A stretch of DNA of 41,187 bases from Phycisphaeraceae bacterium (GCA_028282685.1 JANQHK010000026.1:1-41187); one strand, 5' to 3'. Numbered from the stretch's first letter, positions 9,320 to 18,156 are shown. Made by a program: numbers and translations. The notes: generated from the sequence alone by a model not told the origin.

Positions 9320-10545
9320 GAGCGTCCCCCCTTCGTTCGCCCCGTCGGCCTCCTGTTACCCGCCTGTGAAGTCGTACCGCCGCCCACCAGGTCGTCGTAT
9401 CGCTCGCGTACAATCTCGCCTCGCTTGGCGGCGGCGATTGCGGTGCGCTCGGAGATCACCCCTTTGGCCCACAGCCGCGCCAGGTCCTGCTCGAGCGTCT
9501 GCATGCCCAGCGACCCGCCGGATTCCATCGCGCTGTAGATTTGTGCGCTGCGGCTGGAGAGGATCAGGTGGCTGACCGCCTGGGTGACCATCACCACTTC
9601 GCTGGCCACCACACGTGTATGCCGTTTCTCTTCGGGGCTGTTCGAGTCATGAGCGATTGCCGCATCACCGTCAGCCACCAGCAGCCGCTGGTTCACCACG
9701 GCACGAAGCACCAGCGCCAGTTGCTGGCGGATCGCGTCCTGCTCGTCGGCAGGGAACACACCCACCATGCGTTCCACCGTACTGACGCAGTCGCTGGCAT
9801 GCACAGTAGTAAACACCAGGTGCCCGGTTTCGGCAGCCGTGATCGCGGTGCGGATCGTGTTGGCATCACGTATTTCGCCCACGAGAATCACATCGGGATC
9901 CTGACGCAAGCTCGCAACCAGCGCCTCGTTGAAGCTGCCGGCGTGGGGGCCGACCTCGCGCTGATTCACCAGCGCCTTGGCCGACTGATGTACGTACTCC
10001 ACAGGATCTTCGATCGTGATGATATGGCAGGGATGCTGCCGGTTGATGCGATCGATCAGCGTGGCCAGCGTGGTGCTCTTGCCGGCGCCGGTTGCACCGC
10101 TGACCACCACCAGGCCGTAGGGAAGATCGCACAGGTTGTACAGTTCCTCGGGCAAGCCCAACTCGGACAGTGAACGGAAGCGATCCTCCAATCGACGCAG
10201 AGCGATCGCCAACCCGCCTGCACGCTGGTAGATGTTGAATCGAAATCGCGTCCCATCGGGCGCGGAGAACGAACCATCGGCACTACCCGCTGTCTCGATA
10301 TCGAATGACGGGCGGAGAAACCGGACGATCTCGAGCATGAGCGCCCGCTCGGTTGGCGGTTGGCAACCGATGCGCTGCAGCGGCCCATGCACGCGCAGGC
10401 ACGGCGTATGCCCCTCGATCAGATGAAGGTCGCTGGCGTCATGACGGACGCAGTCGGCCAACAGGACCGCTAATTCCTTAGGGCATTGGCCATTGGACTG
10501 ACTGCCCGGTTCGATGGTGTGATCGGGTTGCCCGGCCTTGCTCAT
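9316..10545 (-). CDS. pilT: PilT-like retraction ATPase
   Basis: Twitching-motility-type ATPase that depolymerises pili. ATG at 10545 overlaps the PilO-like stop by 4 bp (ATGA), giving 409 residues starting MSKAGQPDH; the open frame further upstream is not needed. It shows the PilT opening DCVRHDASDLHL (31-42), a PAS-like beta module with FRFNIYQRAGG, Walker A GATGAGKST (150-158), TIEDPVEYVH (177-186), Walker B DPDVILVGEIRDA (216-228) and TTVHASD (246-252). The tetracysteine of GspE proteins is absent, as expected for PilT. The C-terminal 40 residues are a basic extension. With a GspE-type partner next door, the operon has both extension and retraction motors. Confidence 0.92.
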   Translation of the reverse strand: MSKAGQPDHTIEPGSQSNGQCPKELAVLLADCVRHDASDLHLIEGHTPCLRVHGPLQRIGCQPPTERALMLEIVRFLRPSFDIETAGSADGSFSAPDGTRFRFNIYQRAGGLAIALRRLEDRFRSLSELGLPEELYNLCDLPYGLVVVSGATGAGKSTTLATLIDRINRQHPCHIITIEDPVEYVHQSAKALVNQREVGPHAGSFNEALVASLRQDPDVILVGEIRDANTIRTAITAAETGHLVFTTVHASDCVSTVERMVGVFPADEQDAIRQQLALVLRAVVNQRLLVADGDAAIAHDSNSPEEKRHTRVVASEVVMVTQAVSHLILSSRSAQIYSAMESGGSLGMQTLEQDLARLWAKGVISERTAIAAAKRGEIVRERYDDLVGGGTTSQAGNRRPTGRTKGGRS

Positions 10546-11141
10546 GAACGCCCACCTTTCAGCGGAGCAGCCGCGGCTGAAACGTTCATCCGCCATCGTC
10601 GCAGTGCGGTACGCTGACTGATGGCTTCCATCGTCAGCGAATCGATCCACAGGCCCGGCGGAACCAGCGAAACATCGCTCAGCGCCGATTCCATCTGCGG
10701 CCAACTGCCCATCAGTGTCAGCGCCCAAACCCGGCGCGCGTTTGTATCACCGGGCGTTGCTTCTTGGACCACTTCCGTGGCGACCAGCGCGATCTTCTGC
10801 TGTTCGAGGTGGTCGATCAGGTGCTTGAACCGCTGAGCAATCGGCGGTGCGGAGTCGCCGGTTGTTCCAGATGGGAAACGAATCTCGGCGATCTCTGCGC
10901 GGGTTTGTGCAAGTGTCTGTTCCATCACTTTTAAGGTCTTGTCCAGTTCAGAGCGTTTACGACTCAGCGTTGCCATCTGTCGATGAACCTCCTCATCGCT
11001 GGGCGCCGCTTTGACCTGTTTCTCGAGTTTGGCCCGTTTGGTCGCACCCATGGGCACGATGAACGAGGCAATCGCGATCAACCCCGCCGGCAACAGGGCG
11101 AGCAACCAACGCTCTCGATTGGTGAGTGGGCGCTTGTTCAT
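10542..11141 (-). CDS. PilO/GspM-like alignment subcomplex protein
   Basis: A 199-residue bitopic protein: short basic cytoplasmic start (MNKRPLTNRERW), one membrane helix at about 13-30, a coiled coil (about 35-90, rich in Lys/Glu/Gln) and a ferredoxin-like C-terminal domain. This is the architecture of PilO and GspM, which link the inner-membrane platform to the secretin through PilP/GspC. Sequence identity to named families is too low to decide between them. It overlaps both neighbours by 4 bp (ATGA at 11138-11141 and at 10542-10545), showing tight coupling. Role assigned by topology and position. Confidence 0.75.
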   Translation of the reverse strand: MNKRPLTNRERWLLALLPAGLIAIASFIVPMGATKRAKLEKQVKAAPSDEEVHRQMATLSRKRSELDKTLKVMEQTLAQTRAEIAEIRFPSGTTGDSAPPIAQRFKHLIDHLEQQKIALVATEVVQEATPGDTNARRVWALTLMGSWPQMESALSDVSLVPPGLWIDSLTMEAISQRTALRRWRMNVSAAAAPLKGGRS

Positions 11142-12664
11142 TTGTCCCTCGTCATTCTTCTGTTCACCCGTGCAGCTTTTGGCTGCGCCCGATGCAACCC
11201 GACGGGCTCAACGAGAATGCTGAACTGCCAGGCCACCGTGTCAAACCCGGCAACGGGTGTGAGTTTCGCCGGATACACGATCCAATGCTTACTCAGTGCC
11301 TCGCTGATCCGTTGGTTAAAACCAACGGCTGCCGCCGGTGATGTGGCAACACCCTCGATCCGGTGTGAAGGGCTTTGAGCTGTCAGCGTGTGCACGACCT
11401 GATGGTCGTCCGATGCATCGGCCAATGCATCAAGCAGTGCCGCGATACGGGGTCGCATGTCAATCGCTCTCGGTTGGCTGGCGAGCCGCTGCTGGCGGGC
11501 CTTCTTCTCTCTTGCCAACTCGTTGGCCAGTTTCTGCTGCTCCTTCTTTACCCGTTGCTGCTCGATCTCCAGCTTCCTCACTTCATCTTTGAGTGCGGAA
11601 ATCGCTTGCATGTCCTTGTTGGTGTGCCCGGTGATTGACTCCAGTTCCGCGATCGTGGATTGGTTCTGCACGTACTGCAATCCGACGACCAATCCGACGA
11701 TTAACGCCGCAGCCACGCCCACCGCAATCTGCGCCCACGGGCCAGTCGGCAGCTTGGGCTTTCGGATGACCGCGACGGTTGGCTCTTCGGCAGCAAGTCG
11801 CTGCACCCAGCAGGTGGCAAATCGTTCCAACGCAGTATCACTGGAAAGATCCAGAGCCGAAGTGACCGGCTCCTTCGAATCGCCTTGCTCAACGGACCAA
11901 CGAGCGCGCGGACTGCCCTGGGTTGGTTCGAGCATCGCTCCGCCGCGCGGTTTCACGCCAGGGCCGACCAGGTATTCAACTCCGGCCGAAGGGTCGTCTG
12001 CGTCCGTCACCGCGATCAACGATTTGACCGTACGACGCCACTCGACCGTCGGGAGCATCCCGGTCGGATGCACCTCGCACCGATCGTGGCTCATGTTGAC
12101 CACGACAACACCGTCCGGCCAGAACTCCACGCGTGACCAGCGTTTCGGTCGCGGCGTCTGGTACTCTGCTGTAGCTTGCCCGGTGTTCGCATCAAGATTG
12201 AGCGGCTCGGGCAATCCGGCAGGATGCAACAATCCCTCGAATGTGCCGCCGCGTTTCTTCACCATCGCAGCAATGGCAATCAGTTCCTCGCGCGGCGCCT
12301 GGGTCGCCAGGAAACGCTCATCGCCATCGGTCCGCATGCGCTTGGCTGAGGTGATGGATTCCAATGCCGGCAGCCCCCCCGCCGCCTCGGCTTCGTAACC
12401 CGCCGCCTCGCTCAGTTCCGCATCCGAAAGGCCAACCGTGGCCCCGGGCGGCATGTCGACCTCGCCAAGCCACAACCGATCGCTCATCACCCAGACGCGT
12501 TTGCCGACCTTACCGGAGATCATCATCGCCGCATCGATCTGTTGATCGAATGTCGCGTCGATCGATTCGCCTTGCTTGATGGAAACGGCAGCATTGCCGT
12601 CAAGATCGGCTTGGATCCAGCGGTCACCGGTGATCAGAATGAGTGTGGTCGACGGTCGGGGCAT
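11138..12664 (-). CDS. PilM-PilN/GspL-like inner-membrane protein
   Basis: A 508-residue protein combining a cytoplasmic domain and a periplasmic PilN-like part, as in GspL. Residues 1-290 resemble the actin-like fold of PilM/GspL (start STTLILITGDRWIQADLDG). A single membrane helix lies at 309-331, a highly charged coiled coil at 335-393 and a ferredoxin-like PilN-type domain at about 400-495. In known systems this protein recruits the GspE/PilB ATPase and dimerises with the PilO/GspM protein encoded immediately downstream. ATG at 12664, 44 bp after the stop of the preceding pseudopilin. The phosphate-binding motifs of true PilM are not evident, which favours GspL. Confidence 0.78.
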   Translation of the reverse strand: MPRPSTTLILITGDRWIQADLDGNAAVSIKQGESIDATFDQQIDAAMMISGKVGKRVWVMSDRLWLGEVDMPPGATVGLSDAELSEAAGYEAEAAGGLPALESITSAKRMRTDGDERFLATQAPREELIAIAAMVKKRGGTFEGLLHPAGLPEPLNLDANTGQATAEYQTPRPKRWSRVEFWPDGVVVVNMSHDRCEVHPTGMLPTVEWRRTVKSLIAVTDADDPSAGVEYLVGPGVKPRGGAMLEPTQGSPRARWSVEQGDSKEPVTSALDLSSDTALERFATCWVQRLAAEEPTVAVIRKPKLPTGPWAQIAVGVAAALIVGLVVGLQYVQNQSTIAELESITGHTNKDMQAISALKDEVRKLEIEQQRVKKEQQKLANELAREKKARQQRLASQPRAIDMRPRIAALLDALADASDDHQVVHTLTAQSPSHRIEGVATSPAAAVGFNQRISEALSKHWIVYPAKLTPVAGFDTVAWQFSILVEPVGLHRAQPKAARVNRRMTRDK

Positions 12665-12708
12665 GGTCAGTCAATTACTCCGTTATCTAATTCTTCCGCT
12701 ACGCATTG

Positions 12709-13644
12709 TTACTGTCCTTCCAAGCTCAGGTCTGGCCAGTTCGTTCCGCCGGTGATGACCGTCACACGTCGCGCTTCACTTTTGGGGTGTGCGGTCAGGT
12801 CATCGGTCAGCAAGGGTGCGGTCGAAGAGTTCCATTGGTACGCCCTGAGCAGTTTGGGGCCGATCGCCACAGCATCCGGCGTAAAATCCACCGTAATGGT
12901 TTGCGTGGCACCCAAGGTTCCCTGGTGGGCTTGGCTCTGAGCCACCACCGCCGCCGTGCCGTTGTCAGGCCCATACACGCGGACAACCACATACTGTCCC
13001 TGGGTCGGCGATGCCGGCAGTTCAAACTGGACCTGCAAACTCAGAACGCCGGTCGTCAGGTCGATTCCTTCACCGTCATCGACAAACACCACGTCGTCCA
13101 GTGTCACGTCAAACGTATCCCCGACACCTGATCCGGCGCTGCTGATCGCACCGATCACATCGCTGGCTTGGTCCACAGTCGTCCCATCACGATGAAACAG
13201 GTCAAAAGGCTGACTCCACCCGTCACGGATTTCATCGGAGCCAATCGGCCAGCGGATGTACGGACCGCGCCACCCACACGCCAACTCCAGATCGTCATCA
13301 AGTCCCGTTAACGGTTGAAGCGCAAAGGTGGCCGGCGGCGTGGCTGTCGCTTCGCGATCCCAAAGTTCAGCCAGGTCGAGGTCCGTTCCCGCTTCAGGCA
13401 AGCGACCGACGTCAGCCACGAATCCCGGCGGCACGGCAGTCGGGTCTTCACCGGGCAGCGTTGATCGACCGACGATGCCGTCGCGTAATGACTCCAGTGA
13501 CAGGGCTGTCGAATCAAATCGCGCCTGGTCGGTCAGCCCGGCGGTCTGGGTAATCACCGCGGTGCCCACCGTGGCGAGAATGATCAGCACCACCACCATT
13601 TCGATCAGCGTCAAGCCCATTTGTCTTCCGGTGCGACTGCTCAT
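12709..13644 (-). CDS. Type II/IV pseudopilin, 311 aa
   Basis: The N-terminus RQMG then LTLIEMVVVLIILATVG is a class III prepilin signal: Gly at -1, Glu at +5, followed by a hydrophobic helix. The leader is only 10 residues. The remainder is a large globular head (about 280 residues) rich in Asp, Thr and Gly, ending WPDLSLEGQ. Size and position as third pseudopilin of the operon suggest a minor pseudopilin (GspK/GspJ-like role), but this cannot be assigned. ATG at 13644 overlaps the upstream pseudopilin stop by 4 bp. It needs a prepilin peptidase, which is not encoded in this window. Confidence 0.88.
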   Translation of the reverse strand: MSSRTGRQMGLTLIEMVVVLIILATVGTAVITQTAGLTDQARFDSTALSLESLRDGIVGRSTLPGEDPTAVPPGFVADVGRLPEAGTDLDLAELWDREATATPPATFALQPLTGLDDDLELACGWRGPYIRWPIGSDEIRDGWSQPFDLFHRDGTTVDQASDVIGAISSAGSGVGDTFDVTLDDVVFVDDGEGIDLTTGVLSLQVQFELPASPTQGQYVVVRVYGPDNGTAAVVAQSQAHQGTLGATQTITVDFTPDAVAIGPKLLRAYQWNSSTAPLLTDDLTAHPKSEARRVTVITGGTNWPDLSLEGQ

Positions 13645-14354
13645 GGAAATGGATCCTCCCGTCGCAGGTAGAGCACGACGTCATCGTTCTTCTGTGCCAC
13701 TGTCGGCGTCAATACGTTTGTGGGCGTATCGAGAATGCCATCGGGGCCAGCACTGACCAGACGAACCGCTTCAACTTCCTCATCCGTGATGGAACCGCTG
13801 ACCGTATTCGGCAACTGAATGACAATGGGATTAAACCACGCATCCAAGGGCGCGCTGTCATCGTCTTCGCCGTAGCTGGTCGTAAAGCCCCGGGTTGCGT
13901 CGACCACGTAACGGCCGGTCGATCCGATGTCGAGCCATGCGGCGCGCCAGCCAACCCGGTAGTGAGGGTCGTAGGGTTCGATACTGCCCGGCGACGTGAA
14001 CAGGAAGTAGAGTTGAGGATGATCCACCCGTCCGCCCAGGATATCTGCGGAGCTGGGCCAGGGCAGGCCGGCGCCGTATCCCACAATCGTCCCGCCGGTG
14101 TTGCGCGCGTGCTTCATCAGTTCCGCGTAACCTCCGCTGCCGGAGATCGCATCGCGCACCCGGTAGAGCGTTTCATCGGTCGTGACGGATCGAGCATCGT
14201 CCGTTGTCTGATCGAACATCGGCACCAGCAATGTACCTAATGCAACCAGCGCGACAAGCACCACAACCAACTCGATCAGCGTCAGCGCGGCGGCACGATG
14301 TCGGTGCGGTCCATTGCACCCGGAGTATCGTGATGGTGTTGATTTGTGGACCAT
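13641..14354 (-). CDS. Type II/IV pseudopilin, 237 aa
   Basis: Contains the prepilin motif LTLIELVVVLVALVALG after a basic leader (HRHRAAA); the residue at -1 is Ala instead of Gly, which prepilin peptidases tolerate but which is uncommon. The start is uncertain: ATG at 14354 gives a 23-residue leader, while a TTG at 14369 is also in frame, and neither has a Shine-Dalgarno sequence. The globular part contains acidic and Gly/Tyr-rich loops. Its stop overlaps the next pseudopilin start (ATGA). Functional position among minor pseudopilins cannot be settled. Confidence 0.85.
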   Translation of the reverse strand: MVHKSTPSRYSGCNGPHRHRAAALTLIELVVVLVALVALGTLLVPMFDQTTDDARSVTTDETLYRVRDAISGSGGYAELMKHARNTGGTIVGYGAGLPWPSSADILGGRVDHPQLYFLFTSPGSIEPYDPHYRVGWRAAWLDIGSTGRYVVDATRGFTTSYGEDDDSAPLDAWFNPIVIQLPNTVSGSITDEEVEAVRLVSAGPDGILDTPTNVLTPTVAQKNDDVVLYLRREDPFP

Positions 14355-14443
14355 GTCGTCGGTTGACAAAAACGGAAAATGCCGCCCCGTGATCCCCTAG
14401 AGCACGGGACGGCTCAGTTGAATAAGGAGTCCAGTCAGTCGGC

Positions 14444-15250
14444 TTAGTTGCCGTGAACTTCCTGCCAGTGGATACCGATGTGATTATCACCGGTCTCGAA
14501 CAAGTCGCCGTCGATGCAGTAGCTGACGCGGCGGAACTTGGCCATGGGGTTGCCGCTCGCATCGGCCACCTGGAAGATCGCGCCGAAGCGGGAGTAGGAC
14601 TGGTGCGGCAGGGCGCCTTCGGTGTCGCCGAAGTGCGACGGCGGCTCGGGAGTCAGTTCGCCCAGCAACGTCCAGGTCTTATCGATACCCAGCCAGATGT
14701 ACTTCTCGCTGCCACCGGTCTGCAGGTAGATCAACTCGGCCTGCGTGTCGGTCAGGACGATCACGTCGGTTGTCGCACTGAGCGTCTCGGCTGTCAGGCC
14801 CGCGTTGAACGTCACATCGTAGTCGGCAGCCGCCGGGTCACCGTGGTTGTAGACGGTGGTGATGCCGAGGTCGTTCAATGCGGTGACTTCATCGGTGGCC
14901 AGGTTGCCGACTGCCAGTGTGCCACCCGTGCCGCCGTTGGCGTAACCGCCACCATCGGTGTTCGCCGACGAATTGTTGACCGGATCATCTGCGCCGGCGC
15001 CAACGCCGAACACGCCGGTCGTCCAGCCATCACCGAACTCGCCGCGGGTCGCCTCGGCGGTGATCAGCATCTTGGTGACTTCCGGGTAGTTGCTGGCGCA
15101 GGTGGCCACGTGGGATCGGGTCAGCGCGTTGCCGATCACGGGCACGAGCAGGCCGCCAATGGCGACCAGGATCGTCAGCACAACGACCAGCTCGATCAGG
15201 GTCAGGCCGGCCTGGCGGGCGCGGCGCGAGGACATAGCGGAATTAGACAT
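14444..15250 (-). CDS. Type II/IV pseudopilin, first gene of the operon
   Basis: A 268-residue protein beginning MSNSAMSSRRARQAG, cleaved before LTLIELVVVLTILVAIGG (Gly -1, Glu +5). The ATG at 15250 is chosen because a perfect GGAGG (15259-15263) lies 8 nt upstream; the frame stays open further upstream (to about 15460) but has no start signal. The head contains a Gly/Asn/Asp-rich stretch (about residues 75-105) and two Cys near the start and end (CASNYP and YCIDGD) that could form a disulfide. The strong ribosome binding site and first position suggest the most abundant subunit, but it is large for a major pseudopilin. 206 bp separate it from dtxR; no clear promoter was seen there. Confidence 0.9.
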   Translation of the reverse strand: MSNSAMSSRRARQAGLTLIELVVVLTILVAIGGLLVPVIGNALTRSHVATCASNYPEVTKMLITAEATRGEFGDGWTTGVFGVGAGADDPVNNSSANTDGGGYANGGTGGTLAVGNLATDEVTALNDLGITTVYNHGDPAAADYDVTFNAGLTAETLSATTDVIVLTDTQAELIYLQTGGSEKYIWLGIDKTWTLLGELTPEPPSHFGDTEGALPHQSYSRFGAIFQVADASGNPMAKFRRVSYCIDGDLFETGDNHIGIHWQEVHGN

Positions 15251-15456
15251 TTGAGAAACCTCCTTGCATCGCCCGTCTGCCACCGTACGACCATTCTTCT
15301 GGCCGCGCGCGTCGGAACACCCGACACGATCCACGGAATGCAACCTTAAGGCGTGCATCAGTTTTTTGACTTGAAGCTGATCCAGGGACGCCAGTCCGCA
15401 GACTTGCCGGCTGCGAAGCGTCGTCGGCCCGGGCTGTAGTGTTAAAACGTAGTTCA

Positions 15457-16290
15457 TCACATGGACTCATTTCGTGTTGCTTCGTCTTTGTTATTGATTT
15501 CGTCGTTGGCCTGGATACGTGCGGCAACAAGTCCCTGGACGGGTTGGACCAATACCTTTCCCGCCTCCTCAATCGCTAACTGTTCGTGGTAACCTTTGAG
15601 TTTGATCTGCATCGTGCGCATGTCGTTATCGATATGCTCGATTTCGATGACGGCCCCGAGTTGCGCACCGATCTGGCGAAACCTTTCTTTCATCGGCGAG
15701 TCATCATCGACTTTGATCAACACCAGCCGATCACCGACGCCATACCGGGCAAGAGAAGGTCGAAGCTGTGCCGCTTCGTTGCCCTGCTCTGTCGTTTGCG
15801 CATCTTTGTCAGCTAAGCACAAGTCACAATCACCAGAACAGGCATCGTTGTCGCAGTGGTAGCCAAAGTCCTTGATCCAGGCCGTACCGCTCTGCGGGCA
15901 GCGCTCGACGAACTCAATGAAGGCAATCAGGCGGTCCAGAATGGTGTCGGTCACCGAGTGTTCCATCGCACCGGCTGCGGCATCGGCTTCCTCGGAATCG
16001 ACCGAGAGCACCCGGACAAAAAAGTCACGGATGACCTCATGCCGACGCACCAATTTCCGGGCCACGGCCAATCCTGCCTCGGTCAGCGTAATCACGTCAT
16101 ACGGGGCGTAATTCACAATTCCTTTTTCTGAAAGGGTTTGCAACGCCGCGGTTACGGAGGACTTACCAACCTCCATCCGCTCGGAGATATCCTTGGCCCG
16201 GGCGGCTTTCTTGGAATTGGAAATCCAGTAAATCGCCTCGACATAATTTTGGAGACTTGCCGTAAGTTCATATTGGAAAATCGCTTGCAT
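15457..16290 (-). CDS. DtxR/MntR family metal-dependent repressor with Cys-rich insert
   Basis: A 277-residue iron/manganese-type regulator. Residues 8-75 are the winged helix (YVEAIYWI, AKDISERMEVGKSSVTAAL), 76-130 the dimerisation/metal domain with E110-H111 matching a conserved metal-ligand pair, and about 180-255 a FeoA/SH3-like C-terminal domain (YGVGDRLVLI, RFRQIGAQLG). Unusual is a cysteine cluster C131, H145, C146, C151, C155, C158, suggesting an extra metal or Fe-S site; similar Cys patterns occur in some DtxR relatives as far as I recall. The ATG at 16290 has its own promoter and a palindrome upstream. It lies directly upstream of the pilus operon on the same strand, so it might control it. 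Confidence 0.9.
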   Translation of the reverse strand: MQAIFQYELTASLQNYVEAIYWISNSKKAARAKDISERMEVGKSSVTAALQTLSEKGIVNYAPYDVITLTEAGLAVARKLVRRHEVIRDFFVRVLSVDSEEADAAAGAMEHSVTDTILDRLIAFIEFVERCPQSGTAWIKDFGYHCDNDACSGDCDLCLADKDAQTTEQGNEAAQLRPSLARYGVGDRLVLIKVDDDSPMKERFRQIGAQLGAVIEIEHIDNDMRTMQIKLKGYHEQLAIEEAGKVLVQPVQGLVAARIQANDEINNKDEATRNESM

Positions 16291-16320
16291 TCGTGATCTC
16301 CAGGTCTTTCACCTGCCAGA

Positions 16321-16340
16321 CCGGTCCAAAACAGGACCGG
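16321..16340. promoter_or_regulatory. Perfect inverted repeat upstream of dtxR-family gene (candidate operator)
   Basis: A 7-bp perfect inverted repeat, CCGGTCC-N6-GGACCGG, lies 31-50 bp before the regulator start and about 10-30 bp downstream of the start site predicted from the promoter. It could be an autoregulatory operator or an RNA hairpin in the leader. It does not look like the usual AT-rich DtxR box. Confidence 0.5.
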
Positions 16341-16356
16341 ATTGTTCTCATTGGTG

Positions 16357-16387
16357 AATATAGTACGCCTCGTCGAACTTTTGTCAA
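16357..16387 (-). promoter_or_regulatory. Sigma-70 type promoter of dtxR-family gene
   Basis: On the minus strand, a perfect -35 TTGACA (16382-16387) and a -10 TATATT (16357-16362) are separated by 19 bp; an overlapping TACTAT gives a 16-bp spacer. Predicted start near 16350, a leader of about 60 nt containing the inverted repeat. Confidence 0.6.
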
Positions 16388-16641
16388 GAGCAATTGCGAC
16401 ACACTTGCAAAAAAATCTCCCGAACGATCTGAGAGTACGAACAGGGCCTACAGAACATCACAAGAGCCGTAGTTTCGGCAATGATGGCAGGACAGGAAAA
16501 ACTTGAACGAATCAGAAGATAACGTGTATTGCGTTGCCGAATTCGTACGATCGAAAAGCATCAGGACGTGAAAAACGCATTGCCCAGCCGAACACGAGGA
16601 CGGTGCCGGTTATCTCAGTACCCAGAGGGAGTAACACACGA
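16388..16641. other. Intergenic region, no feature recognised
   Basis: About 250 bp between the dtxR-family promoter and the end of comM. No convincing gene, RNA or terminator was seen on either strand; the short open frames are not preceded by ribosome binding sites. Confidence 0.5.
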
Positions 16642-18156
16642 TCACACTTTCCGATCCAACAAACGATATTGGATCGCTTCGGCGATGTGGTGTTCGGTGA
16701 CTTGGTCAACCCGTTCGATGTCGGCGATGGTGCGGGCGACGCGGCGGACCTTGTCATACGCCCGGGCGCTCAACCCCATCTCGTGCATCGCACGGCGTAA
16801 CAGTTCCGCGCCCTGCGCGTTTAATTTGGCGAATTGATCGAGCCGGCGGCCGCTGAGTGTCGCGTTGGTGTGCGTGGGCCCGCCGTTGCGCCCGGTTTGG
16901 ATGCGACGGGCCTCGACGACGGAGCTGCGCATCGTGGCCGAATCCATGCCGTCCCCGCTGCCGGTCAACTGTTTGTACGGCACGCGCGGCACCTCGACGT
17001 GAATATCAATGCGATCGACCAGCGGCCCGCTGATGCGCGACAGGTATTTATCCATCTCGCGCTGCGACACTTCGTCGGTGGCGAAGTCGCCCCTGGGCGT
17101 GGGGTTCATCGCGGCGACGAGCATGAACCGTGCGGGGAAGCGGATCGACGAGTGGGCGCGGGCGATGGTGACCACGCCGTCTTCGAGCGGTTGGCGCAGT
17201 GTTTCGAGCACGATGCGGTTGAACTCGGGCAACTCGTCGAGAAAGAGCACGCCGTGGTGGGCGAGGGAAACTTCACCGGGGCGCGGGATGGCGCCGCCGC
17301 CGATCAGCGCCGGGGCGCTGGCGGTGTGGTGCGGGCTGCGCACGGGGCGCTGGGTCATGAGGGCTTGGCCCTTGGTCAGCAGTCCCGCCGCGGAATAGAT
17401 ACAGGTGGTCTGCAATGCTTCATCGCGCGCCAGCGGGGGGAGGATGCCGGGCAGGGCTTTGGCGCACATCGTTTTCCCCGTGCCGGCCGGTCCGATCATC
17501 ATGACGTTGTGCCCGCCCGCCGCCGCGATCACCAGCGCGCGTTTGACGGCCTGCTGGCCCTTGATGTCGGCGAAGTCGATCAGCGGCCGGGCGTCGCCCA
17601 GCGTCTGCTCGGCGTCGAGTTCCGGGGCCGGCTCGATGGGCTGTTGTTCGTTGAGGAAAGCGACCACGCCGGCCAGCGAGTCGGCCGGGTAGACGGTGAT
17701 CCCCCCCACCGCCGCGGCTTCCGAGGCGTTGTCGATCGGCAGCACGATGCCTTCGTAATTCATCCGGCGCGCCAGCATCGCCATGCTGATCGCCCCGCGG
17801 ATCGGCCGCAGCCGACCGTCCAGCGCCAGTTCACCGGCGAATAGCAGCTTGCGATGGCGCGTCGTGCCGATCGACTGACCGGCCAGCAGCAGGCCGACCG
17901 CAATCGGCAGATCGTAGACCGGCCCTTCTTTTTTGAGATCCGCCGGCGCCAGGTTGATCAGCAACCGCGAGACGGGGAACGGGTAGCCGGAGTTGATCAG
18001 CGCGCTGCGCACGCGCTCGATCGATTCTTTGACTGAGGCATCGGGCAGGCCGACGATGGTTGTTTTTGTTAAACCGCGGTCGGCGACATCGACCTCGATC
18101 TCGCACGCATGAGCATCGATGCCCTGCAACACGAAGCTGTGAACCTGCGAAAGCAT
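16642..18156 (-). CDS. comM: YifB/ComM family AAA+ (Mg-chelatase-like) protein
   Basis: A 504-residue protein, the normal length for YifB/ComM, starting MLSQVHSFVLQGIDA at the ATG 18156 with AGGGGA upstream. Residues 1-170 are the ChlI-type N-domain (VGLPDASVKESIERVRSA, INLAPADLKKEG). The AAA+ core follows, with Walker A GPAGTGKT (222-229) and Walker B GVLFLDELPEF (302-312), then the C-terminal Mg_chelatase_C helix bundle. ComM is a hexameric helicase that helps integrate DNA during natural transformation in species studied. Its place beyond the pilus operon and dtxR gene is compatible with DNA uptake, but YifB is very widespread, so the link is weak. Confidence 0.95.
   Translation of the reverse strand: MLSQVHSFVLQGIDAHACEIEVDVADRGLTKTTIVGLPDASVKESIERVRSALINSGYPFPVSRLLINLAPADLKKEGPVYDLPIAVGLLLAGQSIGTTRHRKLLFAGELALDGRLRPIRGAISMAMLARRMNYEGIVLPIDNASEAAAVGGITVYPADSLAGVVAFLNEQQPIEPAPELDAEQTLGDARPLIDFADIKGQQAVKRALVIAAAGGHNVMMIGPAGTGKTMCAKALPGILPPLARDEALQTTCIYSAAGLLTKGQALMTQRPVRSPHHTASAPALIGGGAIPRPGEVSLAHHGVLFLDELPEFNRIVLETLRQPLEDGVVTIARAHSSIRFPARFMLVAAMNPTPRGDFATDEVSQREMDKYLSRISGPLVDRIDIHVEVPRVPYKQLTGSGDGMDSATMRSSVVEARRIQTGRNGGPTHTNATLSGRRLDQFAKLNAQGAELLRRAMHEMGLSARAYDKVRRVARTIADIERVDQVTEHHIAEAIQYRLLDRKV

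Noticed and set aside
15251-15456. Possible riboswitch (c-di-GMP or cobalamin) ahead of the pilus operon
   Set aside because: No conserved core of either riboswitch class could be found in the 206-bp gap.
15251-15460. Open frame extending the first pseudopilin upstream to the end of the dtxR-family gene
   Set aside because: The GGAGG at 15259-15263 and the prepilin leader fix the start at 15250; the extension has no start signal and would give an impossible leader.
16834-17844. Long open frame opposite comM
   Set aside because: Antisense to a well-supported AAA+ gene with no motif or ribosome binding site.
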